A stretch of 64,000 nucleotides of DNA from Strigamia acuminata. Its lineage: Eukaryota > Arthropoda > Chilopoda > Geophilomorpha > Linotaeniidae. Within the stretch, counting starts at the first letter, position 1. Every line of letters begins with the position of its first letter. A program made the position numbers and the translations under genes. Shown piece by piece: positions 41,901-52,187 of the stretch. The stretch covers positions 41,612,581 to 41,676,580 of the forward strand of contig OX442314.1 in the NCBI GenBank assembly GCA_949358305.1, read 5' to 3'. The notes beneath the pieces were generated by a model that saw only the letters and a list, made by a program, of their open reading frames with translations, was not told the origin of the DNA and made no database searches.

Positions 41901-42483
41901 TCTGAAGTCGAGGCAATGCTGGGTAAAATATACAATGTACAGTGTAGAAAGCAAAAGAGGCCTTGTATTCAGGTGCATTGCTTTGATTTTTCTGTGCGAA
42001 ATAAAAAGGGAAAAAAGTACCTTTTCCATTTGAAATTTACAGTTGCCGTTGGACAGTTACCGACTGCTCAAGTACGACGTTGTTTCTGCTAACAAAGGTA
42101 CAGAGAGAACCGTGCCGTGGCTCGTTGAAAAATATCAAGTTGTCGAGAACATGGTTATGGTATGGTTGTTATGTCAAAATGAAAAAATAAACTTTTAAAT
42201 TGTTTTTATTTGGCAGATGTTTTTGAAAGGTCAACTTTTATTTTGCGATTTTAATTTCAATGGGTACGGATTAGATGAGTACAACTTTCTTAAACAACTT
42301 CGTCGTTGTTTTGATTCTGCTCGAAAAGGAAAACATTTGCCGTCAGATTATAATTTTGGGTCAAGTTTTGTATATTCGGCAATTAAACAACCGATGCCAG
42401 AAGCACCGATTGGAGTTTTTGGGTCAAGTTCTTCAGTTTCGCCAATTCAACTACCGACTCCGGACATCCAGATTGAAGTTTGA
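38990..42483 (+). CDS. C3orf20/FAM194-like gene, copy E
   Basis: Exons: 38,990-39,036; 39,120-39,196; 39,263-39,359; 39,432 to about 39,700; 39,885 to about 40,188; 40,255-40,387; 40,599-40,707; 40,768-41,060; 41,145-41,206; 41,271-41,295; 41,360-41,484; 41,543-41,693; 41,891-41,972; 42,043-42,159; 42,217-42,483. It is the most diverged full copy. Exon lengths differ from A by whole codons in exons 1, 2, 3 and 11, a sign of past selection. Two doubts: exon 4 runs into TGA before its likely end, and exon 5 meets TAA near its donor. AATAAA lies at 42,580-42,585. The start MTTTAKLIFKESHVQ replaces MAATVSSS. Confidence 0.55.
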
Positions 42484-42977
42484 ATTTAATAAGAAAAGTG
42501 GACGTGTCGTTGTCGCATGTTTTCTACAAGAGGGTTCGCTTGTTATGTTATTGCTGTAGTAGTTGTTGGAAGCTTTTTAAATAAAAGAACACATTTCTGT
42601 TCTGCACAGTTGTTGTTTTTATTGTGCGCTACACAATAATAGAAACAAAATTTAAATTTGCATTCAAGAAAAAATACCAACTTAGTTTTATCTATTGGAT
42701 AAAAATAGTCATAGGCATTCCAAGAAGCATTCCTTGGGCTCCACTGCAGTGCAGCCTGCTCAATCAGTTGCAGCAAGATTTCAACGCAAAATAATACAAC
42801 TCTTATATCTGTTTCATATGCATAGTAATTAATTCTATTTATTTTAGAGTTAAATTTAAATACTTATCAAGAAAACTGTCATTTCTAATTTAATTTTTCT
42901 TAAGTCGCAAGTCGGATATAGGCGATTTATTCATATGACTTTAATTATTTTCTGTAATTTAAATTATCGCTAAAAGT
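42484..42977. other. 3' flank of copy E
   Basis: This is the 3' untranslated region with AATAAA at 42,580, then AT-rich sequence without a gene, ending in the AAGT target site (42,974-42,977) of the gypsy element. Confidence 0.6.
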
Positions 42978-44109
42978 TGTGATGGATCGCGAGTCTAGGT
43001 GGTTTAGAAGCGTTTGAAAGACGCCGCGAAACAGTAAATTCACACACCCTGGTAGTTTCGTACCTGCCGTAAATCGAATGTGCGCAGGAAGTGGCAGCTA
43101 ACACACTCTCAGATACTGTGCACCACACTAATATTTATTTGTGGCCGGGTATCCCGAGCAGTAAAACTCGGGGACAGAATGTCCGGTAGTCGCGTCTGAA
43201 CCAAAACCCAACGCGTGACCCGCCAACAATCGTGTTTTCACACGAAGGCAAACGAATGCACGTCTTATAGTGGCTCATAAGCAACCCCAAACTGTCGAGT
43301 TTGAACGAGGATGGGCAATTTACTCGTGCTTATACAACGCACGGGCCCTAAACCTAACTCTAAACCTGACTTAATGCTTAATTAAAGCTAAAGCCCGAAT
43401 GGCAGGCGGCTAAACTAAGCTAAACGCACGCGCAAGCGAAATGAAAGACACAAACTTCGAACTTATGGCCAACAAATCCTGTTTGGCCTTGGATGACGCG
43501 TCACGGCGATAAAATATGAACAAAAAGGAGCAGGAAAACAAATGGTGAACGAGTGGTGTAAAACCGTGAGTTAACACGCGAAATGAAATGAAAGCCTGAA
43601 ACCGTGTTGCAGAATTCCAGGGCGAAAGCAAAGCCACAAGTGAGCTTCGGAGTTAAACCTCAGCCATGAGCACCGGCTCCAAAGGAGCACCTACGCGTTC
43701 GGGATACTGAGATCAACTGAAGCAAAAGAGGAAAAAAAGGGTGAGAGGTAAACTTGGACTCAACCAAGCTTGACCAATCACGGAAGAGTCAAGAGCCAAT
43801 CACCACTGTCGGTGCATACTGATGAGTATGACTGATGACGACGCGTGATGACCAGAATAGATATGCAAAGAAGTTTGCATCCAAATCATAAACGAAAGAG
43901 AAAAAACTAGGAGTAGATAAGAGAAAAGTGAGAGAATGAAGAGAAAGTTAGGAGTGAGTAAGGGATAAGATAGATAGAAAATGAGGAAAACTCACGAATG
44001 AACATAAACAATACAACAACACAAGGTAAAGACAAATTAAGGTTTAATACAACACAAACACGGGTTAACAATGCGTAAACTATACGCGTAGGAAACACGG
44101 GCCGTGACA
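42978..44109 (-). repeat. 3' LTR of gypsy element 1
   Basis: This is one member of the 1132-bp direct repeat; its partner is 52,188-53,319. The purine tract at 44,110-44,121 (plus strand CGCCCCCACAG) abuts it. Confidence 0.95.
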
Positions 44110-44733
44110 CGCCCCCACAGCCAGAGTTTTATTACTCTGTTTGATGAAGTAATGAAACGATACAATCAATCAAAATCAATAACATAATCAATCGCAACAT
44201 TAGCGAAGTAAACACAATCAAAAATGAACGAATCAAAGTCAGAAATAAACATGATGCAAATTAAAACATTCGCGTGAAACGCGTTAAGACATAAACTCAA
44301 ATCACAGTAAGGCAAATTGACACTTGGAATAAAGCTAAAACTAACACAAACTTACGCTTCCAAGCAATCGTTGATTGCTGGAACTCCCACGCTCATTGCA
44401 CCCATCCACACGACCGCGAGGAAAATTTAGGGGGTCATCTCCACCGGCACATGATTCTCGGAGGAGGAATGAGGCGTCTCCCGGGCACGCGGATAGGTAC
44501 AACAGGCGCGGAAAACACTGGAAAACAAACAAAAATAAATAATATATCACAGTCGGGTAAAATATAATGTTCACAAATATCACTTGAAATGCTAAACACA
44601 AACAATAAAATTAAACACGCGTCCAAATGGAGACTTATCCATTTGAACCGAAAAGTTGCGCACAAAACAAAAGTCACGTTCAAGAAACCGTTCACCAAGT
44701 TCGCAATGGTACTTCCTGAAACACTAATCACTA
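44110..44733. other. Untranslated 3' region of gypsy element 1
   Basis: This is the stretch between the end of pol and the 3' LTR. A hydrophobic minus-strand open frame at 44,435-44,743 starts with GTG, has no signal peptide plus anchor layout and is too short for an envelope protein; I do not call it a gene. Confidence 0.5.
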
Positions 44734-46716
44734 TCACTGGCACCGTCCGGGAACATCAGCTGGAAGAGTTCCTCCACCATTCCAACGACGCGATACACAA
44801 GGATGTCCTCCATTTGCCGCTCCGTCTTGGGATGATATTGCGTCAAGACGTCCGCGATAAGGGGTGATTCCCGCTGCATTTTCCGATGTTCTTATGCGTT
44901 GTTTCCGTTCCTTATCGAAATTGATGCAAATGGATCGAACTTCAGTCTGGAACTTGACCACGCGTGCAGAAATGTCGTCCAAATCTTCTTGGGGAATGTC
45001 CTCATCGATTTCCAGCTCAGAATCTAATTCTTCCTGATCCTCTAGCCCTTTAACCATGCTGGAGACATCGGAAACTTCAATTTCCGGCTCTTCAGCCCGG
45101 TACCAATGGCGAAGATCCGACACATGAATGGGTTGGGAAATTTTCCCGTCTTGGTCCATCAGGAGCACCGTATTTGGTCCCAGGAGTCGATGAATCATAT
45201 AAACTCCTTCAGTCCGGTGTTGGAAACCCGAACTTATTTGTTTATCGGTTGATGACAAAACACGACTTTTGACGGTGACCCAATCCCCGGGTTTAAACGT
45301 ATGGGGCCGCCGTTTTCGGTCATACCAACGCTTATGGCGTAGATGGGCGGCATCCAAGTTCTTCCTCGCCTCTTCACGGATGCGTAATAAGTATCGATGA
45401 AGAAAACGCGATTCATCTGGCGGCAAGGGTTCTCCGTCGTCAGTGTCCGAGTCGACATCTCCTGGAAAACGTGCTTCTTGTCCTGTGACCATCATGTAAG
45501 GAGAAAATTTGAGTGAAGTCTGGTAGGCAGTATTAATCGCTAAAATGAAAGAACCAATGTGCTTATCCCAACGCGTATGTTCGTCTATATACGCGAGGAT
45601 GCACGTTTTTAAAGATTGATTCAGTCTTTCCGCCAAGTTCCCTTGCGGATGATAGGCGGAAATATATTTATTTACCATTCCCATCTCGGCGCACTGTGCC
45701 TGGAACTTGGCAGAGCGAAAGGTTGGGGCGTTATCACTTATTATAGTTTTTGGATAAGCCCATCTATAGGTGAACTTTTTAAGTTGTTTCACTGTTGTAG
45801 AAACGTCTGCCTTTTCGGTGAGTCTAACGTCCACCCAGCGACTGGCTGCATCCACCATTACGAATGCGTAGCAGTGTCCGCCAGTGGACTTCAACTTCTT
45901 CCCGAAGTAGTCGACGTAAATGGTCCGAAACAACCGTCTCGGTTTCGCGGTCTCCATCTCGCCATACGGTAGCCTCCGCTCGACCTTCGCCCTTTGACAA
46001 GGTTCACAAACTTTAATCCAATTTGCTACATCTTTTTTCATCCCCGGCCAAAACACACGGGTTTTTAGACGCATTAGTGTTTTCTCGATCCCGAGATGGC
46101 CAGAGGTTGGTGGGAAATGTAAGCAATGAAAATACTTGTACCGAAGGGATTGAGGGAGGTAAATACGACGCGTAGGAGCTCGTTGACCGATCTTAGTTGG
46201 TGGAAACTTACACAGCAGACCGCGGTGTAACGCCATGTCCACTGCTCGTTTCTTCATTTCTGCAGCTTCCATCTCACCCGTCGGTAGATACCCGAAATTG
46301 AGATATAATATAAGTCCCTTAGACCATTCATCGGCTAGTTGGGCTTCTTTAACGGCTTTCTGTGTTGGGAGAATCTCAATTGTCGGATGATCCGCCGGAA
46401 GTGAGTAGAGACTCTCGTCAGACGAGTGCTCAGAGTGGCCAAGCAACTCCGCATCGATAGAGGGTGTTGGTGAAACCAAATCTCGCCGTGGTTGGGTCCT
46501 CGGTGACAAGTCCCGTGGAATCACAGGAATTTGAAACTCTTCGGAGTCCGTGTCTCCCGGCAGCTCCTCACTGTCCAAAGACATTTCGCTGGCTTCCGAG
46601 CCCGTAGAGCGATCGAGGATGATGGGAGTTTTCTTCTTCGGTCTTCCGACCGGTCGCTTCTCCACAACCTTTTTGGGTCGCCCCCGTTTTCTCTTCTCAG
46701 GAACGTCAATTGGCAA
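44734..46716 (-). CDS. Gypsy pol, integrase part (shifted frame)
   Basis: This frame has about 660 residues and carries the integrase: a zinc finger (H ... GHLGIEKTLMRLKTRVFW ... CEPCQRAK), a core with VDYFGK, ISDNAPTF and HPQGNLAERLN giving the D,D,E triad, and a C-terminal domain with WYDRKRRPHTFKPGDWV. The N-terminal end (LPIDVPEKRKRGRPKK) starts with TTG and continues the AT-hook linker of the upstream pol frame, so it is not an independent gene. It overlaps the end of the first pol frame by 11 bases in another frame. It has no ATG of its own at the junction. Confidence 0.85.
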   Translation of the reverse strand: MPIDVPEKRKRGRPKKVVEKRPVGRPKKKTPIILDRSTGSEASEMSLDSEELPGDTDSEEFQIPVIPRDLSPRTQPRRDLVSPTPSIDAELLGHSEHSSDESLYSLPADHPTIEILPTQKAVKEAQLADEWSKGLILYLNFGYLPTGEMEAAEMKKRAVDMALHRGLLCKFPPTKIGQRAPTRRIYLPQSLRYKYFHCLHFPPTSGHLGIEKTLMRLKTRVFWPGMKKDVANWIKVCEPCQRAKVERRLPYGEMETAKPRRLFRTIYVDYFGKKLKSTGGHCYAFVMVDAASRWVDVRLTEKADVSTTVKQLKKFTYRWAYPKTIISDNAPTFRSAKFQAQCAEMGMVNKYISAYHPQGNLAERLNQSLKTCILAYIDEHTRWDKHIGSFILAINTAYQTSLKFSPYMMVTGQEARFPGDVDSDTDDGEPLPPDESRFLHRYLLRIREEARKNLDAAHLRHKRWYDRKRRPHTFKPGDWVTVKSRVLSSTDKQISSGFQHRTEGVYMIHRLLGPNTVLLMDQDGKISQPIHVSDLRHWYRAEEPEIEVSDVSSMVKGLEDQEELDSELEIDEDIPQEDLDDISARVVKFQTEVRSICINFDKERKQRIRTSENAAGITPYRGRLDAISSQDGAANGGHPCVSRRWNGGGTLPADVPGRCQ

Positions 46717-49700
46717 AGAAACTGCACCTGACTTCTTCCGAAGTTGGTGGAATAGGACGCGTTACGGGTAAAGATTTAGGCTGCGTCATGTCCCCGCTGG
46801 CCGGAGTCTTCCGCGGACGACCTCTTTTCCTTTTTACAGGAACGTCTTCCTTAGGCAAAGACACCGCCACAGATTCTTCATCCGACACTGGCAGAGTAGG
46901 CTGTGCTCCCGGCAAGGGTCCCGCCTGAATCGGCCCTTTCACAATGGGATTTTTCCGTGGACGTCCCGGTCCTCTTTTTGGGGGGGGCTCGTCCTCAACC
47001 GGACATACATCCACTGCCGTAGCCGACAAGGCGTTCAATCTCGCCAAGAACGCACGTTTCTGCTTACGCATTGTTACCGCTCTAACGATTTTGCAGTTTG
47101 ATGACTTCCAATGAGTCACCTCATCTAACTCCTCCATTTTGAGTACTGGCCAGTCGTTGAAATCATCGAAGTACGCACAGTAGTACGTGTCATCCAACGC
47201 TGGACAGTCTTCGTCATCCAGCTCGATCGGCGGGTCAACTGGCGCTCGACTCAACGCATCGGCGACCCGATTCTTCGTACCACTACAGTGGAGGAATGTG
47301 AAGCGGTATTCCGACAGCGAAAGGATCCATCTTGCCAGTCGGCCCTTTGGCTCGCGCTGGGCCCAAAGCCATGTTAAAGACTTGTGATCACTCTCAAGAT
47401 AGAAATCCATTAACTCGAGGTATGCTCTAAAGCGTTTAACGGCCCAGACGGCGGCCAGGCACTCAATTTCCGTTGCCGTGTAGTTTTTCTCCGCACTGTT
47501 TAAGGCCCGTGATGCAAAAGCAATTGGGACGCGTACGCCGTCATTGTTGATCTGCATCAACGCAGCCCCCAGACCAGAATAACTCGCATCGGTTTGTAGG
47601 ATGTAAGGTTTACTCCAGTCCGGGAAGTTCCGGTGCAAAGTAGATAACGACACTTGATTTTTGAGATACTCGAAAGCTGCCTGATGCGCTGCCGTCCAGT
47701 TCCATGGCGCATTTTTACGCATAAGAACTCGAAAGACTTCACAGGTCTTGGAATATCCTGGAAAGAACGACGAGTAGTACCCGATCATGCCCTTGAAGCG
47801 TTGTAATTCCTTCAAGTTAGTGGGGGCCGGGTACTTGCTGATCGCGTCGGTCTTTTTTGGGTTAGGACGAATAAGTCCCTCCTCAACAATATGTCCGAGC
47901 ACCTCAAGACTTGTCTTGCACAACTCCGTTTTTCCCGCGTTCATTGTAAACCCCGCTTGGTCGAGCAAAGTGAGCACTTTTTGCAAGTGAGTCACATGCT
48001 CTTCGAAGGTCTTACTAAACACGATTATGTCGTCGATGTACACAAAGACAAACTTGTAGAGATGCTCAGCTAGAGTCAAATTCATGGCCCTTTGTAAGGT
48101 GGCAGGGCCATTGATCGGACCGAAGGGCATACGCGTATACTCAAAGAGTCCCCTGTGGGTGATAAACGCGAGATATCGTTCATCTCCAGGTCGGACTCCT
48201 ATTTGGTGGAACGCTTCCCTTCCGTCGATGATGGAAAACCATTTTGCCCCACCCAGATATGCAAAGATGTTGTCGATATCTGGGAGGGGGTAAACATCAG
48301 GCAAAGTTTGGGAGTTGATCGGCCTGAAGTCCATTGCGCAGCGCCAGCGTCCGTCCTTTTTGGGGACAACTACTGGCGCCACGGCGCAGTCGCTTTTGGA
48401 GCGCTTGATTACTCCTTGCGCCAACTTTTGGTCGATATAGGCATCGATTATTTCCCTTTTTGCCGGATTCACCGGACGTACCGGGACATGAATAGGTCGG
48501 AAATCAGGCTTCAGATTCACCTCAAACTGTGTGTTATTACAGAGCCCCAGTTCCTCACGAAAGATATGAGCAACCGGTTTCAACGCATCTATTACGTGAT
48601 TAATGCGTTTCGGCTCCAACTGATTACACAGCTGATCATACACCCAAGCGAGGTTGGTAGGATCTCTGTTTGGGATGTATTGGACGAAATTAACATCATG
48701 CTGTCTTGGAGTACCTTCCGCCTTTTGACAAGCAGAAGAGGGCTCCACGTTGTCGACGACATTTCTCTCTCCACTCGGAGAATCTGCAGTCTCAACCAAC
48801 GTTCGTTTAGCCACCGCTTTAACTCTTGCTTTGCGCAACTTAATGGCTCGACGCATCTGACTCAAACACATGGCCTTTTTCCCAGGTTTACGCGTAACTC
48901 GCACGATGCGCTTTCGTGCGGTTTTTTCCCGTCTCTTAGGTGACCATATGAATGTCCATTTTTGAGCGTCTTGCCCTCTTCGAGCGACAACCACTTTGAC
49001 AATACAAGGATTGTCTTCATGTGGAGGCTCAAATAACTCCACTTCAAAATCACGTTTGCTTAACAAGACACAGTTAACTTCACTAATTGGTGGTTTCGTA
49101 GCAACCACAGGCTTCTCCTCTGCCTTCTCCTCCTTTGAAGGAATCTCGGGGGTCAGTTCCCCCTCCTTTTGGCCGACAAGCTTAACGGGCACCGCCGTTT
49201 CCTCTGGCTTGGGGACCGGCGGATTTCGCAAAGCCGGAAGGTTGCAAAGAGGGGGCCCCTTAACCGCAATTCCCTCCGGAAGGGAAGGTTGTTCCTTTGT
49301 TAAAGGGAATAAGATCACTGGATCAGATGCCCTAGCTTGCTCTTCCGTGAGGAAGGGATGCCTCGTGCCATCCCCTAAGAGGAACCAGTATTCGTTGGCG
49401 TGGTCTGTACAAAGACCAACTGCCTTGCAGAAATCCAGCCCCAAGAGGAGCTCCTGAGACCCCTCCTCTATGATGAGGCAAGTAAAGCAAACTACCGCCG
49501 TAGGAGCACGGACGGCTAGTTGTGCACAGCCAACCACTTTGGTAATATGATTGTCGGCTGTCCGGATGGTTTCGTCCAGTTTCACCATTTCTATGCCTAT
49601 CTCTTTTGCGAGTTTTTCATACAATGCCATGGTCATTATGCACGTCTGTGCACCGCTGTCCATCATTGCAATGAACTCGATATTGATCCAGGCGATTTTA

Positions 49701-49894
49701 ACAAAGGCCGCGTCTCGCCGACAACGGTCCTTCAACCCGATTATCAATTTCGGCTCTTTGGAAGCCAAAAATTCGGGTGGTGACAACATAATGAAATTTG
49801 TCATTTTCGGCTTAGAAGCCGCTAACGCGGTGGTACTGGTCTTCTGCAACGCAGGGGGTACCATCCAACCGCTTGTGCTATCTAAAGCTTCCAA
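46706..49894 (-). CDS. Gypsy pol: protease, reverse transcriptase, RNase H
   Basis: The protease motif is IAMMDSGAQTCIM, with LLLGLDF downstream. Reverse transcriptase has KKDGRWRCAMDFRPIN, IIDGREAFHQIGV, MPFGPINGPATLQ and VYIDDIIVFS. RNase H has LQTDASYSGLGAAL, TEIECLAAVWAVKRF, ESDHKSLTW and NRVADALSRA. The C-terminal tail carries AT-hook cores (KRGPGRPRKN, KRKRGRPRKT) and ends CSFFAN at a premature stop. The first codon in this frame is TTG, and the frame is also open upstream through the end of gag, which lies in the +1 position relative to it; expression by -1 frameshifting from gag is the likely route. A one-base change near 46,716-46,740 separates it from the integrase frame. Confidence 0.9.
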   Translation of the reverse strand: MEALDSTSGWMVPPALQKTSTTALAASKPKMTNFIMLSPPEFLASKEPKLIIGLKDRCRRDAAFVKIAWINIEFIAMMDSGAQTCIMTMALYEKLAKEIGIEMVKLDETIRTADNHITKVVGCAQLAVRAPTAVVCFTCLIIEEGSQELLLGLDFCKAVGLCTDHANEYWFLLGDGTRHPFLTEEQARASDPVILFPLTKEQPSLPEGIAVKGPPLCNLPALRNPPVPKPEETAVPVKLVGQKEGELTPEIPSKEEKAEEKPVVATKPPISEVNCVLLSKRDFEVELFEPPHEDNPCIVKVVVARRGQDAQKWTFIWSPKRREKTARKRIVRVTRKPGKKAMCLSQMRRAIKLRKARVKAVAKRTLVETADSPSGERNVVDNVEPSSACQKAEGTPRQHDVNFVQYIPNRDPTNLAWVYDQLCNQLEPKRINHVIDALKPVAHIFREELGLCNNTQFEVNLKPDFRPIHVPVRPVNPAKREIIDAYIDQKLAQGVIKRSKSDCAVAPVVVPKKDGRWRCAMDFRPINSQTLPDVYPLPDIDNIFAYLGGAKWFSIIDGREAFHQIGVRPGDERYLAFITHRGLFEYTRMPFGPINGPATLQRAMNLTLAEHLYKFVFVYIDDIIVFSKTFEEHVTHLQKVLTLLDQAGFTMNAGKTELCKTSLEVLGHIVEEGLIRPNPKKTDAISKYPAPTNLKELQRFKGMIGYYSSFFPGYSKTCEVFRVLMRKNAPWNWTAAHQAAFEYLKNQVSLSTLHRNFPDWSKPYILQTDASYSGLGAALMQINNDGVRVPIAFASRALNSAEKNYTATEIECLAAVWAVKRFRAYLELMDFYLESDHKSLTWLWAQREPKGRLARWILSLSEYRFTFLHCSGTKNRVADALSRAPVDPPIELDDEDCPALDDTYYCAYFDDFNDWPVLKMEELDEVTHWKSSNCKIVRAVTMRKQKRAFLARLNALSATAVDVCPVEDEPPPKRGPGRPRKNPIVKGPIQAGPLPGAQPTLPVSDEESVAVSLPKEDVPVKRKRGRPRKTPASGDMTQPKSLPVTRPIPPTSEEVRCSFFAN

Positions 49895-49902
49895 CGTCCG
49901 AC

Positions 49903-52011
49903 TTATTTGGGTTTCGGGTCCGCTGCCTTTCCGTTGGATGGTTTGGACAGTGGACCCTGGTCGTTTCCCGGAAACTGCCAGGGCTTAAAGCAGTGGGGAC
50001 ATAGAGCGATGCGTTTTTCGATATCACGCATATACCATCTGTCCTTCCGATTGCGCACCCACTCAGCTCCGGGTGGCAACGGTGTCGCTGGAGGATTGGC
50101 CGTATTGGCAAAGGTATGGGCAGAATGTCCACATTGTGCCGCCCCCACAGCCGGAGTAGATTTATTCTCCGGAACCTTTACAGACGCGTTTATTTGCGGC
50201 TCTGGGGCTCTCGAAGGTTCAACACTAACAACGGACTGTCCGGCAACACTTTGCAAGTCCTCACTCGTAGCCCCAAAAACCTCAGCCAACGCCACCAATT
50301 TCCTTTTGTCAAACTGGAAGCGACCAGGCGTAGGCTTTTCTGCTGTCTTTGTCTTAGCAGGCTCTGTCACCTTTTTGGTCGCCTTAACAGCTTGCTTATC
50401 CTTGTCCTTGGATTGAGGTCGAGGCACCGGACCTCTTCTCACTCCGCGCTCATCGAACTTATACTGCTGAAGAGAACGCAACGCCAACTCGCTGTCAGCC
50501 TCCTGCCCCATCTCTATGGCCTGCGACATGAAGCGGACTCCGTACCGAGTCATTGCATCCGTTATCTGCGGTTGGAGGCGATGTTTCGCCATATTCCACT
50601 GTTGCCCATCCCCCCGAATACCTATCATTTCGAGGTAACGACTGATTTCACATAGAAACTCAGCCGTATCATCCCCTACTTCCTGCCAGGCATCCGTCAG
50701 GAAGACCGTTGCTTCGGCCTCCTTGAGGGAATAACGTTTCCGGAAACGCATAACAAATTCATCCCATGTCTTTGGTTTATGGCGTAAGTGCAAGTACCAA
50801 TTTAAGGGCTTCCCACACAGCGCCAAAGGAATGAACAAGTCAATATACGCCTCATCCGGAATGCGCGTCATAATGTAATGTGCGCGCAGTTTTGCAAGGA
50901 ATCGTTCGACCGCATTATAGGATTGATCCTCCTCATCAAATATCGGCACATGTTCCGACCTCACATGCGACAAGTCATATTGATTATATCGCGTCTGCGG
51001 CCGCTGCCGGGGCGTCGGCGTTACCGCTGCCTGAGCGACCCGCGCCCGTTGCAAACGCGTATTTACCGAATCCCCTCGCGCAGCCGCCGCGCGATCAACA
51101 CTTGCTGTATCCGGCAAGCTAACAGCTGTCGACTTTGAGCGGATAATACTCCTCATTACCTCACTGTTACACTGTGAGGGCGTACCCATTCGAGACCCCG
51201 CGCGAGCTGTCACGTCCGATGGTCTCTCATTTGAAGGTAAACGGGGGTTTACATCCCCTTGTAACCTTCCCGCCACTGCTATTCCTTGCCTGTTCAACTC
51301 GCTAGGCGTCAGAATGCGTGAAGACTGAACACTTCCCCCAGGTTCCCTCGGACCGTCAGAACGAAGTCCATCACCAGGCAAAGGGTTATGAGGTCTTTGC
51401 TGAGCTGGTGGAATTACCTCCTCCTCGGGCTGTACAGCTAATGCCACGATTTCGGCCCTAATCACTTGTCTCACCCCCACAAGAGTCTCATCTCTATAAT
51501 TTCCCAGTCGGTAGTCAACATGCTGACCAAACTGGTTTAATGCTCGGACCATACGCTCATTCATGGCCAATTCCGCATTTTGCAAATACGGCAGCCATTC
51601 CGGAGGCCGTTGACCAGCCTCTTCTTCCTCCTCCTCGACGTTATCCTCAGGACTACTCCTTTGTTGAGGTGGCGCCGAAGGATTTGGTTGCACGGGCGTT
51701 AAAAGGTCTGAAGCAGACACATCGACACGAGACTCACGCGTAGACGGAGTAGTGTCCGGGCAGTAGGTACTATCCGTTGAAGTGGATTTATCCTCTACCT
51801 TTACTCGTGTGACATCCCCGTGTGGTCGCAAGAGGTACGGCGGCCCACCGCCTCTTGCCACGGGCAAGCCATACTCTGAGCGGGTTCTCGGAGGACGCGC
51901 ATCAAGGGGACGCCGTGGAGTTTCATCACACAAGCGCTCCCCGACTCTACGCATCCAGCTAGGCCACACACTCTTGGAGTTATCCTTTTTCGGACAACCT
52001 CCTTCTGCCAT
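49903..52011 (-). CDS. Gypsy gag polyprotein
   Basis: 702 residues from the ATG at 52,011 (MAEGGCPKKD). The N-terminal half is charged and Pro-rich. The central region has the retrotransposon gag (capsid) signature: FLAKLRAHYIMTRIPDEAYI, LALCGKPLNWYLHL, WDEFVMRFRKRYSL. The C-terminus lacks a classical CCHC knuckle and has HSAHTF ... RIALCPHCFKPWQF, a possible degenerate zinc site. The capsid packages the RNA. 176 bases of leader separate it from the 5' LTR. The stop is followed eight bases later by the pol frame. Confidence 0.85.
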   Translation of the reverse strand: MAEGGCPKKDNSKSVWPSWMRRVGERLCDETPRRPLDARPPRTRSEYGLPVARGGGPPYLLRPHGDVTRVKVEDKSTSTDSTYCPDTTPSTRESRVDVSASDLLTPVQPNPSAPPQQRSSPEDNVEEEEEEAGQRPPEWLPYLQNAELAMNERMVRALNQFGQHVDYRLGNYRDETLVGVRQVIRAEIVALAVQPEEEVIPPAQQRPHNPLPGDGLRSDGPREPGGSVQSSRILTPSELNRQGIAVAGRLQGDVNPRLPSNERPSDVTARAGSRMGTPSQCNSEVMRSIIRSKSTAVSLPDTASVDRAAAARGDSVNTRLQRARVAQAAVTPTPRQRPQTRYNQYDLSHVRSEHVPIFDEEDQSYNAVERFLAKLRAHYIMTRIPDEAYIDLFIPLALCGKPLNWYLHLRHKPKTWDEFVMRFRKRYSLKEAEATVFLTDAWQEVGDDTAEFLCEISRYLEMIGIRGDGQQWNMAKHRLQPQITDAMTRYGVRFMSQAIEMGQEADSELALRSLQQYKFDERGVRRGPVPRPQSKDKDKQAVKATKKVTEPAKTKTAEKPTPGRFQFDKRKLVALAEVFGATSEDLQSVAGQSVVSVEPSRAPEPQINASVKVPENKSTPAVGAAQCGHSAHTFANTANPPATPLPPGAEWVRNRKDRWYMRDIEKRIALCPHCFKPWQFPGNDQGPLSKPSNGKAADPKPK

Positions 52012-52187
52012 TGCGTCAACTCAAGCAATTTAGCAGCAAAACTCAAATGGATGATCCACTCTAAAAAAGGCGAGTAACGATACCACTCGACCTTTGTTTT
52101 CCGAATAATGATTACTAGCCCACTGGAAACAGTTTATACGGCTAGCAATCGAAAAGCTACGGGATAGTCCCGGGTTTCGGCACCAAG

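Noticed and set aside
44435-44743. Hydrophobic 102-residue minus-strand frame at the 3' end of gypsy 1, possible envelope
   Set aside because: It begins with GTG, is far too short, lacks a signal peptide and cleavage layout, and overlaps the end of pol.
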